Assembly (NCBI GenBank): GCA_018268775.1
Contig: JAFDVV010000041.1
Location: 9,942 to 63,486, forward strand
Source: Acidobacteriota bacterium
GTDB taxonomy: Bacteria > Acidobacteriota > Terriglobia > Terriglobales > Acidobacteriaceae
Length of the DNA: 53,545 nucleotides
Reading direction: 5' to 3'
The position numbers were made by a program, and so were the translations under genes. Positions 9,139 through 19,123 of this stretch are shown here, piece after piece. Positions within the stretch are counted from its first letter, which is position 1, and each line of letters opens with the position of its first letter. The notes below the pieces were generated by a model. The model had not been told where the DNA came from, searched no databases, and saw nothing but the letters and a program-made list of their open reading frames with translations.

Positions 9139-9930
9139 TTACTGCGTGTAGTGGAAGGTGTACTCCACCGTGATGTGATCGCCTGCCGGCAGGGGGCCGA
9201 AGCTATCGACCCGCTGAACGGCGCGCATCGCCGAGGTATCGAGCGATGGCGACCCGCTTCGCGTTCCAAACCTTGGATTTGAGGGTGCCCCGTCGCGACC
9301 GATATCGAATATCACGGTCACGCTCTTGCCCGCCGATGCGCGAGGGTCGGCCTCCTGCGTATACCAGTTCTGTGCGACCACCTTGTTCACGATGTTCACG
9401 TAGTAGGCGAAGCGCGCCCCGAAGGTGCGGTCCTGCACCATGGCAGACGCCGTGCCATTCTTCAGTTCAATCGTCGATTGCGGGATGCGTATTCCTGCCG
9501 TCTCGCCAGTCGCGGCTTTGGTGGGTTGCGGAGGCGCAGGCTGAGGATGCTTCGGTGGAGCAGGCGTCGGTTGCGGTGCCTGCTTGACGGGTTTCGTCTT
9601 CTCCGGGACTGCCACCTCATCGGGCTTCGGCGGCGGTTCGGTCTTTTCCTTTGCTACAACCGGCGCGGGGCTCGGCGACTCCGACGTCAGCACGCCCGTA
9701 TCCAGCTCGCGCTGCTTTGGCGGCAGAGGCAACGACGCGACCATCGTCGCCTGAATCGCGCCGGCGGTGGCCGCATCTTCGCCCCAGCTATGGCCGCGAT
9801 TGTTGAAGTAGGCAAGGCCAATCACCAGTCCAGCAACTACGCCGTGCAGCACGAGCGAGCCGAAGAAGTTCCCACGAAGGTTGTCGCCCTCGGGGTGCTC
9901 GTCGTGTATCCAGCGGAGATCGGTTCCCAT
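9139..9930 (-). CDS. TonB/TolA-like energy-transducing protein
   Basis: About 263 residues from the ATG at 9930, chosen because it clears the upstream tolR stop by 7 bases; an ATG at 9963 would add 11 residues and overlap tolR. One membrane helix near the N-terminus (SLVLHGVVAGLVIGLAYF) anchors it. A long Pro/Lys/Glu-rich segment (about 70-150, with KTEPPPKPDE and PQPTPAPPKHPQPAPP) spans the periplasm. The C-terminal TonB-like domain (about 170-263) contains YYVNIVNKVVAQNWY and SAMRAVQRVDSFGPLP. Its place after tolQ and tolR, and the tolB-pal cluster beyond, argue for a TolA role; the C-terminal motif is also TonB-like, so either name is possible. Confidence 0.82.
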   Translation of the reverse strand: MGTDLRWIHDEHPEGDNLRGNFFGSLVLHGVVAGLVIGLAYFNNRGHSWGEDAATAGAIQATMVASLPLPPKQRELDTGVLTSESPSPAPVVAKEKTEPPPKPDEVAVPEKTKPVKQAPQPTPAPPKHPQPAPPQPTKAATGETAGIRIPQSTIELKNGTASAMVQDRTFGARFAYYVNIVNKVVAQNWYTQEADPRASAGKSVTVIFDIGRDGAPSNPRFGTRSGSPSLDTSAMRAVQRVDSFGPLPAGDHITVEYTFHYTQ

Positions 9931-9937
9931 ACTTGCG

Positions 9938-10351
9938 TTATTTCTCGATCGGGCGGGTGACAATGCTGATATTGGTGATGCCTGCCTGCTTCACCGCATC
10001 CATCACCGAAGCGAATGCCCCAAACGGGACGCGCTCATCGGCGCGAAGGTAGATCACACGCTTGGCCGGATCGCCCTTGCCCACGCTGCGCAGCCGAGCG
10101 GGAAGCTCGTTCACGTTGACGGGCTTGTCCTGCAGGAAAACATTTTGCTCGCGGTCGATCGTGACTACCATGCGCTCGTCTGTCACCTGGGCGACGGTGC
10201 GGGTCTTCGGGATGGCGACATCGATGCCCGATTGCAACACCGGTGCCGTGAGCATGAAGATCAGCAGCAGCACCAGCACCACGTCCACCAGCGGCGTAAT
10301 GTTGATCTCTGCAAGCGCAGTCTGTGTGCGTCCCTTGGCCGAGAATGCCAT
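9938..10351 (-). CDS. tolR: TolR/ExbD-type proton-channel subunit
   Basis: 137 residues with a single N-terminal membrane helix (PLVDVVLVLLLIFMLTAPVL) containing the conserved functional Asp in INITPLVDVVLVLL. The periplasmic domain (about 45-137) has the ExbD/TolR fold (VVTIDREQNVFLQDKPVNVN). It pairs with the TolQ/ExbB product in using the proton gradient to drive the TolA/TonB-like protein. It starts 2 bases after the tolQ stop, so translation is probably coupled. TolR is preferred over ExbD because of the neighbouring tolB, pal and cpoB. Confidence 0.9.
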   Translation of the reverse strand: MAFSAKGRTQTALAEINITPLVDVVLVLLLIFMLTAPVLQSGIDVAIPKTRTVAQVTDERMVVTIDREQNVFLQDKPVNVNELPARLRSVGKGDPAKRVIYLRADERVPFGAFASVMDAVKQAGITNISIVTRPIEK

Positions 10352-10353
10352 GG

Positions 10354-11154
10354 CTAAAATGCCCTCCGGCGCGGCGGCTCCTCAACCGGCGTATAGGTTG
10401 GCACGGGAGGCTGCGGCTGTGTGGGAGTCAGCATCGCTGCATTTTCAATGGCGTTCAAAAGCTCGCGGCCAAAGTCGTCCATGCGCGAGCCGAACTCGCG
10501 CAACCTCGCCGTAAGCTGGTTGTACCCGATTACAGCCGGAATCGCGACCACAAGGCCCGCGGCAGTGGTAATCAGCGCCTCAGAAATACCCGGTGCAACG
10601 GCCCGCAGCGTGGCAGCACCTGCTGTGCCAAGACCATGAAAGGCGTCGATGATGCCCCAAACCGTTCCAAAGAGGCCGATGAATGGCGCAATGGCGGCGA
10701 TGGTGGCCAGCCACGTCATCCTGCTCTCCATCGCGGTCAAGGCTTCCGAGGAGGCCGTCTGCGCAGCCCTCTCCAACGCGACGGGATTTCGCGGTAGTCC
10801 ACGTCCGCCGTTCTGCCGCTGATACTCGTCATGTATCTCGTTGAATACTGCAACCAGCGGACTAGGCCTGAACTGGTCGGCAATTGCGGCAACCTCGCTC
10901 AGGCGGCTCGATTTGCGGAAGGCCCGCACAAATCTCTGCCCCTGCATCTGGGCGCGGCGGAAGCCAGACCACTTCGACAGCATGATCGTCCACGAGAAGA
11001 TGCTCGCCAGCAGCAGCAGCAGCAGCACCGTAAAGGCGACCGGCCCGCTGTTATGAATCATCTCTCCAATTGCGCTGGTGCTTCCGGCTGCGGCAGGTGC
11101 TGAGGCGGCTTCTTCCTGAAAGAAGTGAAGGGCTAAGGCAAGGGTCCAGACCAT
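10354..11154 (-). CDS. tolQ: TolQ/ExbB/MotA-family proton channel
   Basis: 266 residues from the ATG at 11154 (a longer frame reaches 11307 but would overlap recN and lacks membrane-protein character). Helices are visible at about 33-52 (GPVAFTVLLLLLLASIFSWTI), 150-170 (LATIAAIAPFIGLFGTVWGI) and 190-215 (LITTAAGLVVAIPAVIGYNQL). GLFGTVWGI and the Thr/Ala-rich third helix are hallmarks of ExbB/TolQ. The poly-leucine in helix 1 is encoded by a run of six identical CTG codons (CAG on the plus strand, 11008-11025). It leads the tolQ-tolR-tolA-like operon and is divergent from recN. Confidence 0.92.
   Translation of the reverse strand: MVWTLALALHFFQEEAASAPAAAGSTSAIGEMIHNSGPVAFTVLLLLLLASIFSWTIMLSKWSGFRRAQMQGQRFVRAFRKSSRLSEVAAIADQFRPSPLVAVFNEIHDEYQRQNGGRGLPRNPVALERAAQTASSEALTAMESRMTWLATIAAIAPFIGLFGTVWGIIDAFHGLGTAGAATLRAVAPGISEALITTAAGLVVAIPAVIGYNQLTARLREFGSRMDDFGRELLNAIENAAMLTPTQPQPPVPTYTPVEEPPRRRAF
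11008..11025. repeat. trinucleotide repeat (CAG)6 within tolQ
   Basis: Six perfect CAG units encode the Leu run of the first TolQ membrane helix on the other strand. A slippage-prone tract, in frame, so length changes would only add or remove leucines. Confidence 0.6.
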
Positions 11155-11308
11155 AGTTATTTTGTCCACCAATAGTAAGTGTAAATCGTTAGACGCCCGG
11201 AGGCCCGCGCGTGGGAGCATCCGGTTTGGTGCGTCGTACCCATCTGCTAAATCCACATCGCGCGGTTTGCTATCCTCGCGGTGTAAAGATTCATCCCGAG
11301 GCCACACG

Positions 11309-12997
11309 ATGCTGCTGGAGCTGCGCGCGGAAAACTATGCTGTGATCGACCGTTCGGCCGCGTCCTTCGGGCCTGGCCTCAATCTGATGACTGGCGAGAC
11401 GGGCGCCGGCAAGTCCATCCTCATCGATGCGCTGCAGATGCTCCTTGGCGGCAAGGCCTCCTCCGACATCGTTCGCCACGGCGAAGAGCGGGCCGTCCTC
11501 TCCTGCGTCTTTGAACTCACCCCCTCCGCCGAAACAGTGCTCGAAGCCAACGGCATCGACTCCGAGGACGAGCACATTCTGCTGCGTCGTGAGATCTCCG
11601 CAAACGGCAAGGGCCGCGTCTTCATCAACAATCAGCAGGCCACTGTAGGCGTCCTGCGGCAATTGGCCCCCGAACTGGCGCTGGTTCACTCGCAGGGGGA
11701 GACCCTCGGGGCCTTCGACCAGGCGCAGCAGCGTACACTCCTCGACCGCTTCGGCGAGATTGCCACTGACTCCGTCGCTGCGGCCTATGAGGCATGGCAC
11801 ACAACGACTGCAAAGCTGGCCGAGCTTGAGGCAGATGAGCAGGACCGGCTGCGTATGGCCGACCTGTGGCGCTTTCAGGCGCAGGAGATCGAGCAAGCCG
11901 CCCTGACCGCCGAAGATGAAGACGCCCGGCTGGAGGCGGAGAAGCGCGTTCTCTCCAACTCCGAGCGCCTTTACACCGCTGCGATGAGCGCCAATGATCT
12001 GCTGTACGAGAGCGAGGGCGCGGCCGAAACCACGCTCGGCGCTGCTCTCAAGCACGTCGAAGACCTGGCCCGCTTCGATGACCGTTTCACCGGCCCGGCA
12101 CAGCAACTGGCGGCGGCAAAGGCAACCGTCGAGGACGTGGCCGCCGAGGTGCGCGAGTTTGCCGAAAACATCAACGCTGCCCCTGGCCGTATCGAGGAGA
12201 TCGAGGACAGGCTCGCCACCCTGGACCGTCTGAAGCGGAAATACGGACAGACTCTCGCAGAGGTCATGGCCTTTGGCGCCGAGTCGTCGCGACGCCTTGC
12301 CGAGGTCGAAAACCGCGACACGCTACTGGTCGAGCTCAAGGCAAAACAGGAGAAGGATGCCGGTGCCTATCGCGCGGCCGCTCTCAAACTCACGGCATCT
12401 CGCCGCGATGCGGCCAAACGACTGGAAAAACTCGCAGTCGCCCAGATTAACGACCTTGCGATGAACGCGCGGTTCGAGGTCCGTATTGTTGCGGAAGAAT
12501 CGGATTCATCCCGGACGGCCCACGGATGGGACCGCATCGAGTACCGCATCGCAACCAACCCCGGAGAGCCGCTTAAGCCGCTCGACGAGATCGCCTCCGG
12601 CGGCGAAATGTCTCGCGTGATGCTCGCCCTCAAGGTAACGGTGGAGGAAGGCACCCACTCCAGCAAAAAGAAGAAAGCCCCTCTTCCGAGAACGCTGGTC
12701 TTCGACGAGATCGACATTGGTATCGGAGGCCGGGCGGCCGAAGCGGTGGGGAAGAAGCTAAAGACGCTCTCTCGCGGCCAGCAGGTTCTCTGCATCACCC
12801 ATCTGCCCCAGATCGCGGCCTTCGCCGACCACCATTTCCTGATCGAAAAGACCGAAAAGCGTGGCCGCACCCAGACGGAGATTCGCCGGATGGATGTGGA
12901 TGAGCGCATCCGGGAGGTCGCCCGCATGCTGAGCGGCGAAAGGCTTACCGAGACCAGCCTCAAGCACGCCGAACACCTGCTGGAGATGAGCCGTTAG
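11309..12997 (+). CDS. recN: RecN, SMC-like DNA repair ATPase
   Basis: 562 residues from the ATG at 11309, which gives the canonical start MLLELRAENYAVIDR; the upstream frame is only open by chance. Walker A is GETGAGKS (about 29-36). Long coiled-coil stretches run about 150-370 (rich in Ala, Glu, Leu). The C-terminal ATPase half holds the signature LDEIASGGEMSRVMLAL, Walker B TLVFDEIDIGIGG and the H-loop VLCITHLPQIAAFADHHF. RecN acts early in double-strand break repair, holding DNA ends. It is monocistronic here as far as visible, 153 bases from divergent tolQ. Confidence 0.95.
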   Translation: MLLELRAENYAVIDRSAASFGPGLNLMTGETGAGKSILIDALQMLLGGKASSDIVRHGEERAVLSCVFELTPSAETVLEANGIDSEDEHILLRREISANGKGRVFINNQQATVGVLRQLAPELALVHSQGETLGAFDQAQQRTLLDRFGEIATDSVAAAYEAWHTTTAKLAELEADEQDRLRMADLWRFQAQEIEQAALTAEDEDARLEAEKRVLSNSERLYTAAMSANDLLYESEGAAETTLGAALKHVEDLARFDDRFTGPAQQLAAAKATVEDVAAEVREFAENINAAPGRIEEIEDRLATLDRLKRKYGQTLAEVMAFGAESSRRLAEVENRDTLLVELKAKQEKDAGAYRAAALKLTASRRDAAKRLEKLAVAQINDLAMNARFEVRIVAEESDSSRTAHGWDRIEYRIATNPGEPLKPLDEIASGGEMSRVMLALKVTVEEGTHSSKKKKAPLPRTLVFDEIDIGIGGRAAEAVGKKLKTLSRGQQVLCITHLPQIAAFADHHFLIEKTEKRGRTQTEIRRMDVDERIREVARMLSGERLTETSLKHAEHLLEMSR

Positions 12998-13072
12998 CGG
13001 CGGAAGCCAGCACATCTCCCCGGCAGTCTCCTGCATCTGAGCTAAGCGAACCGGTTTATGGAGGAACTACTC

Positions 13073-13219
13073 ATGGCCGCAAATCCTCAGAAATGCGCTA
13101 CTCCCGGTTGCAATTGCATGGCCCAGGCAGGGTCAAAGTACTGCTCAACGCAATGCGAAGACGCCAAAAAATTCATGACATTGCGGTGTCAGTGTGGGCA
13201 CCCGGAGTGTACACACTGA
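13073..13219 (+). CDS. small metallothionein-like protein
   Basis: 48 residues, with eight cysteines at 8, 13, 15, 24, 28, 39, 41 and 46 plus His at 43 and 48, in a pattern (KCATPGCNC, YCSTQCEDAKK, RCQCGHPECTH) close to bacterial SmtA/BmtA-type metallothioneins. Such proteins bind zinc, cadmium or copper in thiolate clusters. The ATG follows GGAGGAACTACTC, a usable ribosome site. It lies in the gap between recN and ispH, 75 bases after recN. No metal sensor lies next to it. The cysteine arrangement is unlikely by chance, so I treat it as a real gene. Confidence 0.8.
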   Translation: MAANPQKCATPGCNCMAQAGSKYCSTQCEDAKKFMTLRCQCGHPECTH

Positions 13220-13360
13220 AGCGCAGTTCCTGAAAAATGTCGTTGCGACGCGCTGTCTTCGGCTAAAGCATTGCAGAAGTATAGTTTGACGGGAGATGTC
13301 AATTCCGTTTCTGCACCAGGAATGGTTCAACCTGAGAGGCGTTTGCAGGGCCAAACGCGG

Positions 13361-13366
13361 TATACT
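13361..13366 (+). promoter_or_regulatory. -10 element placed for leaderless ispH mRNA
   Basis: TATACT ends 6 bases before the GTG start at 13373, so transcription would start at or near the start codon itself. No Shine-Dalgarno sequence precedes the GTG and no good -35 is visible. This would be the main promoter for the hopanoid operon. Confidence 0.45.
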
Positions 13367-13372
13367 TGACCT

Positions 13373-14386
13373 GTGACCACTACGACCCTCGATTACGCTG
13401 CTGTAACAGACGGCGGCCCCTCCACGACAACCAAGCGCGTTCTCCTTCTCAAACCCCGAGGCTTCTGCGCAGGAGTCGTTCGTGCCATCGACATCGTTCA
13501 AATCGCCCTCGACACCTTTGGCGCTCCGATCTACGTCCGCAAGGAGATCGTTCACAACAGCTATGTCGTCAACGATCTGGCGAAAAAAGGTGCCATCTTC
13601 GTCAACGAGCTTGACGAAGTTCCCGAGGGAGCGCGTGTGATCTACTCCGCCCACGGCGTGTCCCCGGCTGTGCGGGAGCGCGCGAAAGAACGTGGCCTGA
13701 AGGTGGTCGACGCTACATGCCCGCTCGTGACTAAAGTTCATGTGGAAGCCATCAAATTTGCCAAGCAGGGATACTCGCTTGTGCTCGTCGGTCACCGCGA
13801 CCACGAAGAGGTCGAGGGAACCCAGGGCGAGGCCCCGGATGTCACCCAGGTCGTCTCAAGCGTTCAGGAAGTAGAAGCTCTGGTAGTCCCCGATCCGGAC
13901 AAGGTGGCTTACCTGACTCAGACAACGCTCTCGCTCGACGAAGCGAAGTACATGATCGACGCTCTGAAGAAGAAGTTCCCGAACATCGTCGGCCCTCACG
14001 CGCAAGACATCTGCTATGCGACGGAGAATCGCCAGACGGCTGTAAAGAATGTCGCGCACGGCGCAGACGTTGTTCTGGTCGTGGGTTCGCGCAACAGTTC
14101 GAACTCGAACCGCCTGGTTGAGGTCTCAAAGAATCTCGGCACAAACTCCTACTTGATCGACAAGGCAGAGGACATCCAGCCTGAATGGCTCAATGGAGTC
14201 GGCACGGTAGCTGTCACCGCCGGCGCGTCCGCCCCCGAGGTCCTCGTGCGAGAGGTCGTCGATTATCTGCAAACGAAGGGATACGGCTCGGTCGACGAGG
14301 TCGAGGTCATGCCGGAGAACGTCCGCTTCGGTCTGCCTCCCGGACTGGTTCAATCCATCAACCCAGCCCCTGCGGCTGCACAGTGA
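13373..14386 (+). CDS. ispH: IspH (LytB), 4-hydroxy-3-methylbut-2-enyl diphosphate reductase
   Basis: A 337-residue iron-sulfur enzyme that makes IPP and DMAPP in the last step of the MEP pathway. The three cluster cysteines are C32 (RGFCAGVVRA), C116 (VDATCPLVTK) and C214 (DICYATENRQ). Conserved His in IVHN, SAHGV and GHRDHEE, and the SSNSNRLVE motif, are present. A 20-residue Thr-rich leader precedes the core. The start is GTG. It opens an operon whose next genes turn isoprenoid precursors into hopanoids, so its placement makes biochemical sense. The C-terminal tail (PPGLVQSINPAPAAAQ) is unremarkable. Confidence 0.96.
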   Translation: MTTTTLDYAAVTDGGPSTTTKRVLLLKPRGFCAGVVRAIDIVQIALDTFGAPIYVRKEIVHNSYVVNDLAKKGAIFVNELDEVPEGARVIYSAHGVSPAVRERAKERGLKVVDATCPLVTKVHVEAIKFAKQGYSLVLVGHRDHEEVEGTQGEAPDVTQVVSSVQEVEALVVPDPDKVAYLTQTTLSLDEAKYMIDALKKKFPNIVGPHAQDICYATENRQTAVKNVAHGADVVLVVGSRNSSNSNRLVEVSKNLGTNSYLIDKAEDIQPEWLNGVGTVAVTAGASAPEVLVREVVDYLQTKGYGSVDEVEVMPENVRFGLPPGLVQSINPAPAAAQ

Positions 14387-14409
14387 CGGTACGTAAGGGT
14401 CTTTTGTAG

Positions 14410-16443
14410 ATGAATAGTTCTTCAGGTAATCCGCAGGCGTCCGGCCAGTCCGCTCAACCCCGCTTCGGCAGGATTGACCTTGGACTCGATCAGGTCGTCG
14501 ACGGAATCCAGCGCGCAAAGGACTGGCTGTTCGGCCAGCAGCATTCGGAAGGGTACTGGTGCGGCGAACTCGAAGCGGACGTCATGCTCGAGGCCGATTA
14601 CATCTTTATGCACACCCTTCTGGGCACCGGCGATCCCGGCAAGATGCAGCGTGCCCTGAACGAGATCCTTCGCCATCAAAATGCGGACGGCGGTTGGAGT
14701 CTTTACCCGGGAGGCCCATCCAACATCAACTACGGTGTAAAGTCCTATCTCGCGCTGAAGCTGATGGGATGGACGGCTGACCACCCCGTCATGGTGAAGG
14801 CACGGGAGTGGGTGCTGGCCAACGGCGGCGTCACGGAGTGCAACACCTTCACGAAGATATATCTCTGCGCACTGGGCCAGTACGACTACGATGCTGTCCC
14901 TGCCGTTCCGCCTGAGATCGTTCTCTTTCCCAACTGGTTCTACTTCAATATCTACGAGATTTCGTCGTGGTCCCGCGGCATTCTGGTGCCGCTGTCGATC
15001 ATCTACGCGAAGAAGCCGTTCAAAAAGCTCTCTCCCGAGCAGGGAATCGACGAACTGTTCGTCGGCGGGAGGCAGAATGCAAACCTCCACCTGAAGTGGG
15101 ACAAGAAGAACCCCATTAGCTGGCGGAACTTCTTTCTCTTTACCGACCGCATGGTTCACTGGTTCGAGCGTGTTCACATTCGTCCTCTGCGCACGATGGC
15201 AATCCGCAAAGCAGAGAAGTGGATGCTTGAGCGCTTCGAGAAGTCTGACGGCCTGGGTGCTATCTATCCGGCCATGCTCAACTCCATCGTGGCTCTTCGT
15301 TGCCTCGACTACTCGCTCGACGACCCGCAGATGATCCGGGCCATGGACGAGTTCGAGAACCTGGGCATCGACTGCCCCAACGGCACGCCGGACTACCCGA
15401 CACCCACCTTCCGCATGCAGCCCTGTTTCCCGCCCGTATGGGATACGGCCCAGGCGATGTATGCCCTGGGCGAAGCCGGGGTACCACGCGACGATGCGCG
15501 TATGCTCAAGGCCGCCGACTGGATTCTCTCAAAAGAGGTTCGCACGAAGGGCGATTGGGCAGAAAAAGTCAAGAATGTAGAACCTGGCGGATGGTACTTC
15601 GAGTTCGACAATGAGTTTTATCCGGATATCGATGATACAGGGCAGGTTCTAATGGCCATCAACTGTGTCGACAATCCGCGCGAACGCTATCAGTACGAGG
15701 TCTGCCAGCGGGCCATCAACTGGATATGGGCGATGCAGTGCAGGAACGGCGGATGGGCCAGCTTCGATAAAGACAACACGAAGATGATCTTTCAGTACAT
15801 CCCCTTCGCCGACCACAACGCGATGCTCGACCCGCCGACGGTCGACATCACCGGGCGCATGCTGGAGATGTTGGCGCAGTACGGCTACACCCGCAAAGAT
15901 CCGCGAGTCGAAAAGGCCGTCCAGTTCATCCTTAAGGAGCAGGAGCCTGACGGAAGCTGGTTTGGGCGCTGGGGTGTGAACTATCTTTACGGCACCTTCC
16001 TCGTCCTGCGTGGACTTGAAGCCATGGGAATGTGGAACCACGAGCCTGCGATTCAGCAGGCCGCGGAGTGGATTCGTATGGTGCAGAACACCGATGGCGG
16101 CTGGGGAGAGACGTGCGGCACTTACGACGATCCCAACCAGCGCGGCATCGGGCCAAGCACGCCTTCGCAGACCGCTTGGGCGGTCCTTGGACTGCTTGCC
16201 GCGGGTGACACGCGCTCCGATTCCGTTGCAAAGGGAGTCCGTTGGTTGATTGAGCGCCAGCACGACGATGGAAGCTGGGACGAACTCGTTCCCGGACGGA
16301 ACGGCGAGAGCTATTACACCGGAACGGGTTTCCCTCGGGTCTTCTACCTGGGCTACCACCTTTACAAGCAGTATTTTCCACTGCTGGCATTGACGACGTA
16401 TGACCGCGCGATGAAGCGCGAAGCCGAGCAGACTGCGGCATAA
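14410..16443 (+). CDS. shc: squalene-hopene cyclase
   Basis: A 677-residue triterpene cyclase that folds squalene into hopene at the inner membrane. The catalytic acid motif is DIDDT at 406-410. Several QW repeats are seen, for example QNADGGWSLYPG near the N-terminus and DPRVEKAVQFILKEQEPDGSW, QNTDGGWGETCGTYDDP and RQHDDGSWDELVPG in the second half; the C-terminal GTGFPRVFYLGYHLYKQYFP is typical. Length matches the family. It starts 23 bases after ispH and is followed after 25 bases by hpnH, all on one strand. Confidence 0.97.
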   Translation: MNSSSGNPQASGQSAQPRFGRIDLGLDQVVDGIQRAKDWLFGQQHSEGYWCGELEADVMLEADYIFMHTLLGTGDPGKMQRALNEILRHQNADGGWSLYPGGPSNINYGVKSYLALKLMGWTADHPVMVKAREWVLANGGVTECNTFTKIYLCALGQYDYDAVPAVPPEIVLFPNWFYFNIYEISSWSRGILVPLSIIYAKKPFKKLSPEQGIDELFVGGRQNANLHLKWDKKNPISWRNFFLFTDRMVHWFERVHIRPLRTMAIRKAEKWMLERFEKSDGLGAIYPAMLNSIVALRCLDYSLDDPQMIRAMDEFENLGIDCPNGTPDYPTPTFRMQPCFPPVWDTAQAMYALGEAGVPRDDARMLKAADWILSKEVRTKGDWAEKVKNVEPGGWYFEFDNEFYPDIDDTGQVLMAINCVDNPRERYQYEVCQRAINWIWAMQCRNGGWASFDKDNTKMIFQYIPFADHNAMLDPPTVDITGRMLEMLAQYGYTRKDPRVEKAVQFILKEQEPDGSWFGRWGVNYLYGTFLVLRGLEAMGMWNHEPAIQQAAEWIRMVQNTDGGWGETCGTYDDPNQRGIGPSTPSQTAWAVLGLLAAGDTRSDSVAKGVRWLIERQHDDGSWDELVPGRNGESYYTGTGFPRVFYLGYHLYKQYFPLLALTTYDRAMKREAEQTAA

Positions 16444-16468
16444 AAAGTTTTCTGGGAGGAACACCCGA

Positions 16469-17599
<1,131 letters not shown>

Positions 17600-17604
17600 T
17601 CGAC

Positions 17605-18051
17605 ATGGCGACAGAGCAGCAGGAGCACCTCAAGATCGAGCAGTTGCGTCAGCACAACGCCGACGAGATTGAAACCATCGCAGGCCGCGAGAAGGAGAAC
17701 CTCGAAGGTTGGATTCCCCCTCTCGCCTCCGATGGCGAGATTCGCGAAGCGCTCGAAAAGGCATTCGATTATCGCGGCGATGTCACCATCACGCGCAAGG
17801 ACGGATCGAAGGTCGAAGGCTATCTCTTCGATCGACGCTCTGGCTCCTCACTGGCCGACTCGTTCGTTCGCGTCATCCCCACCAACGAGAGGGCCAAGGT
17901 CAACGTCGGCTACTCCGACATTGCGGCGCTGGCCTTTTCCGGACGTGACACGGCAGCGGGCAAGACCTTTGAGGCCTGGGTCAAGAAGTACTGGGAGAAG
18001 AAGGCCGCCGGCGAAAAGAACATTCAGATCGAACCCGAAAAGCTGGACTAA
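17605..18051 (+). CDS. unknown protein embedded in the hopanoid operon
   Basis: 148 residues, start ATG at 17605, 5 bases after hpnH. The N-terminal third is charged and helical (QQEHLKIEQLRQHNADEIE). Residues about 55-115 look like a small beta-barrel of Sm or SH3 type (YRGDVTITRKDGSKVEGYLF, then VRVIPTNERAKVNVGYSDI), and the C-terminus is a Lys/Glu-rich helix (FEAWVKKYWEKKAAGEKN). No signal peptide, membrane helix or catalytic motif is seen. I do not recognise it as a named hopanoid gene. The tight spacing suggests it serves the same pathway, for instance as a scaffold or regulator, but that is inference. Confidence 0.8.
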   Translation: MATEQQEHLKIEQLRQHNADEIETIAGREKENLEGWIPPLASDGEIREALEKAFDYRGDVTITRKDGSKVEGYLFDRRSGSSLADSFVRVIPTNERAKVNVGYSDIAALAFSGRDTAAGKTFEAWVKKYWEKKAAGEKNIQIEPEKLD

Positions 18052-18112
18052 CAGGCCCTGAAGACATAAACTTTCCACCGGTCAGCCACCGATCAGTCAG
18101 GGACAACCGCAC

Positions 18113-19123
18113 GTGCGCGTTTTTATTACTGGGGCGACAGGCTTTGTCGGATCTCATGTAGCTCGCAGGTATGCCGCCGAGGGGGCCCATCTGCGCCTTC
18201 TCACTCGTTCCACCAGTCGCACCGATGCACTCGCCGGACTCGGCGCCGAGATCGTTACTGGCGATCTCCGGCAGCCAGAGGGTCTGCACTCCGCCCTCAG
18301 AGACTGTGACGCACTCATCCACGTGGCAGCAGATTACAGGCTCTGGGTCCGCGATCCGCGGGAGATGTACGCAGCAAACGTCGACGGCACCCGCGAGTTG
18401 CTCCGGCTCGCACGCGAGACCGGCGTTCAGCGCGTCGTCTATACATCGAGCGTAGCAACGATGGGGTTCAAGTCGGATGGCTCTATCGTCAACGAAGACA
18501 CCCCCGTCTCGCTCGCCAACATGATCGGCCATTACAAGCGCTCGAAGTTTCTCGGCGAACAGGAGGCCATCAAGGCCGCGCGCTCCGGTCAACATGTCAT
18601 GATTCTGAACCCGACAACCCCCATAGGCCCAGGGGACATCAAACCTACACCGACCGGGAGAATCGTCGTCGATTTTCTCAATAGGAGATTTCCTGCCTAC
18701 GTCGATACAGGGTTGAACCTGGTCGATGTGGACGAGGTTGCACGTATGCACGTCTCAGCATTGGATCGTGGAACTCCCGGAGAGCGCTATATTCTTGGCG
18801 GGGAGAACCTGACGCTCAAACAGATTCTCGACCGCATGTCTGCCATTACAGGTCTGCCTTCACCCACTATCAAGGTGCCCCACGCCGTTGCGATGGCCTT
18901 CGCTTTTTTCGATGAAACCGTCAGCGGCAGAATCCGCGGCAGGGAACCGCGCGCCACGGTTGAGGCCGTTCGTATGGGGAAGAAGGTGATGTTCGCCTCT
19001 TCCGCAAAGGCTGAACGCGACCTTGGGTTCAAGGTTCTGCCCATCTACAACCCATTGCGGTCGGCCATCGACTGGTTTGTCGAGCATGGCTACGCCCCTG
19101 CGTATGGCGGCTCAGAGCAATGA
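18113..19123 (+). CDS. hpnA: HpnA, hopanoid-associated sugar epimerase/dehydratase
   Basis: A 336-residue extended short-chain dehydrogenase. The NAD-binding motif GATGFVGSHVARRY lies at 7-20, the active-site YKRSK (Y-X3-K) near residue 142 and the preceding Ser/Thr in VVYTSSVATMG. It starts with GTG and overlaps hpnG by 4 bases (ATGA). HpnA is regularly found with hopanoid side-chain genes and is thought to act on the ribose-derived or sugar head group. The exact reaction is not established, so the name follows context and similarity. Confidence 0.9.
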   Translation: MRVFITGATGFVGSHVARRYAAEGAHLRLLTRSTSRTDALAGLGAEIVTGDLRQPEGLHSALRDCDALIHVAADYRLWVRDPREMYAANVDGTRELLRLARETGVQRVVYTSSVATMGFKSDGSIVNEDTPVSLANMIGHYKRSKFLGEQEAIKAARSGQHVMILNPTTPIGPGDIKPTPTGRIVVDFLNRRFPAYVDTGLNLVDVDEVARMHVSALDRGTPGERYILGGENLTLKQILDRMSAITGLPSPTIKVPHAVAMAFAFFDETVSGRIRGREPRATVEAVRMGKKVMFASSAKAERDLGFKVLPIYNPLRSAIDWFVEHGYAPAYGGSEQ

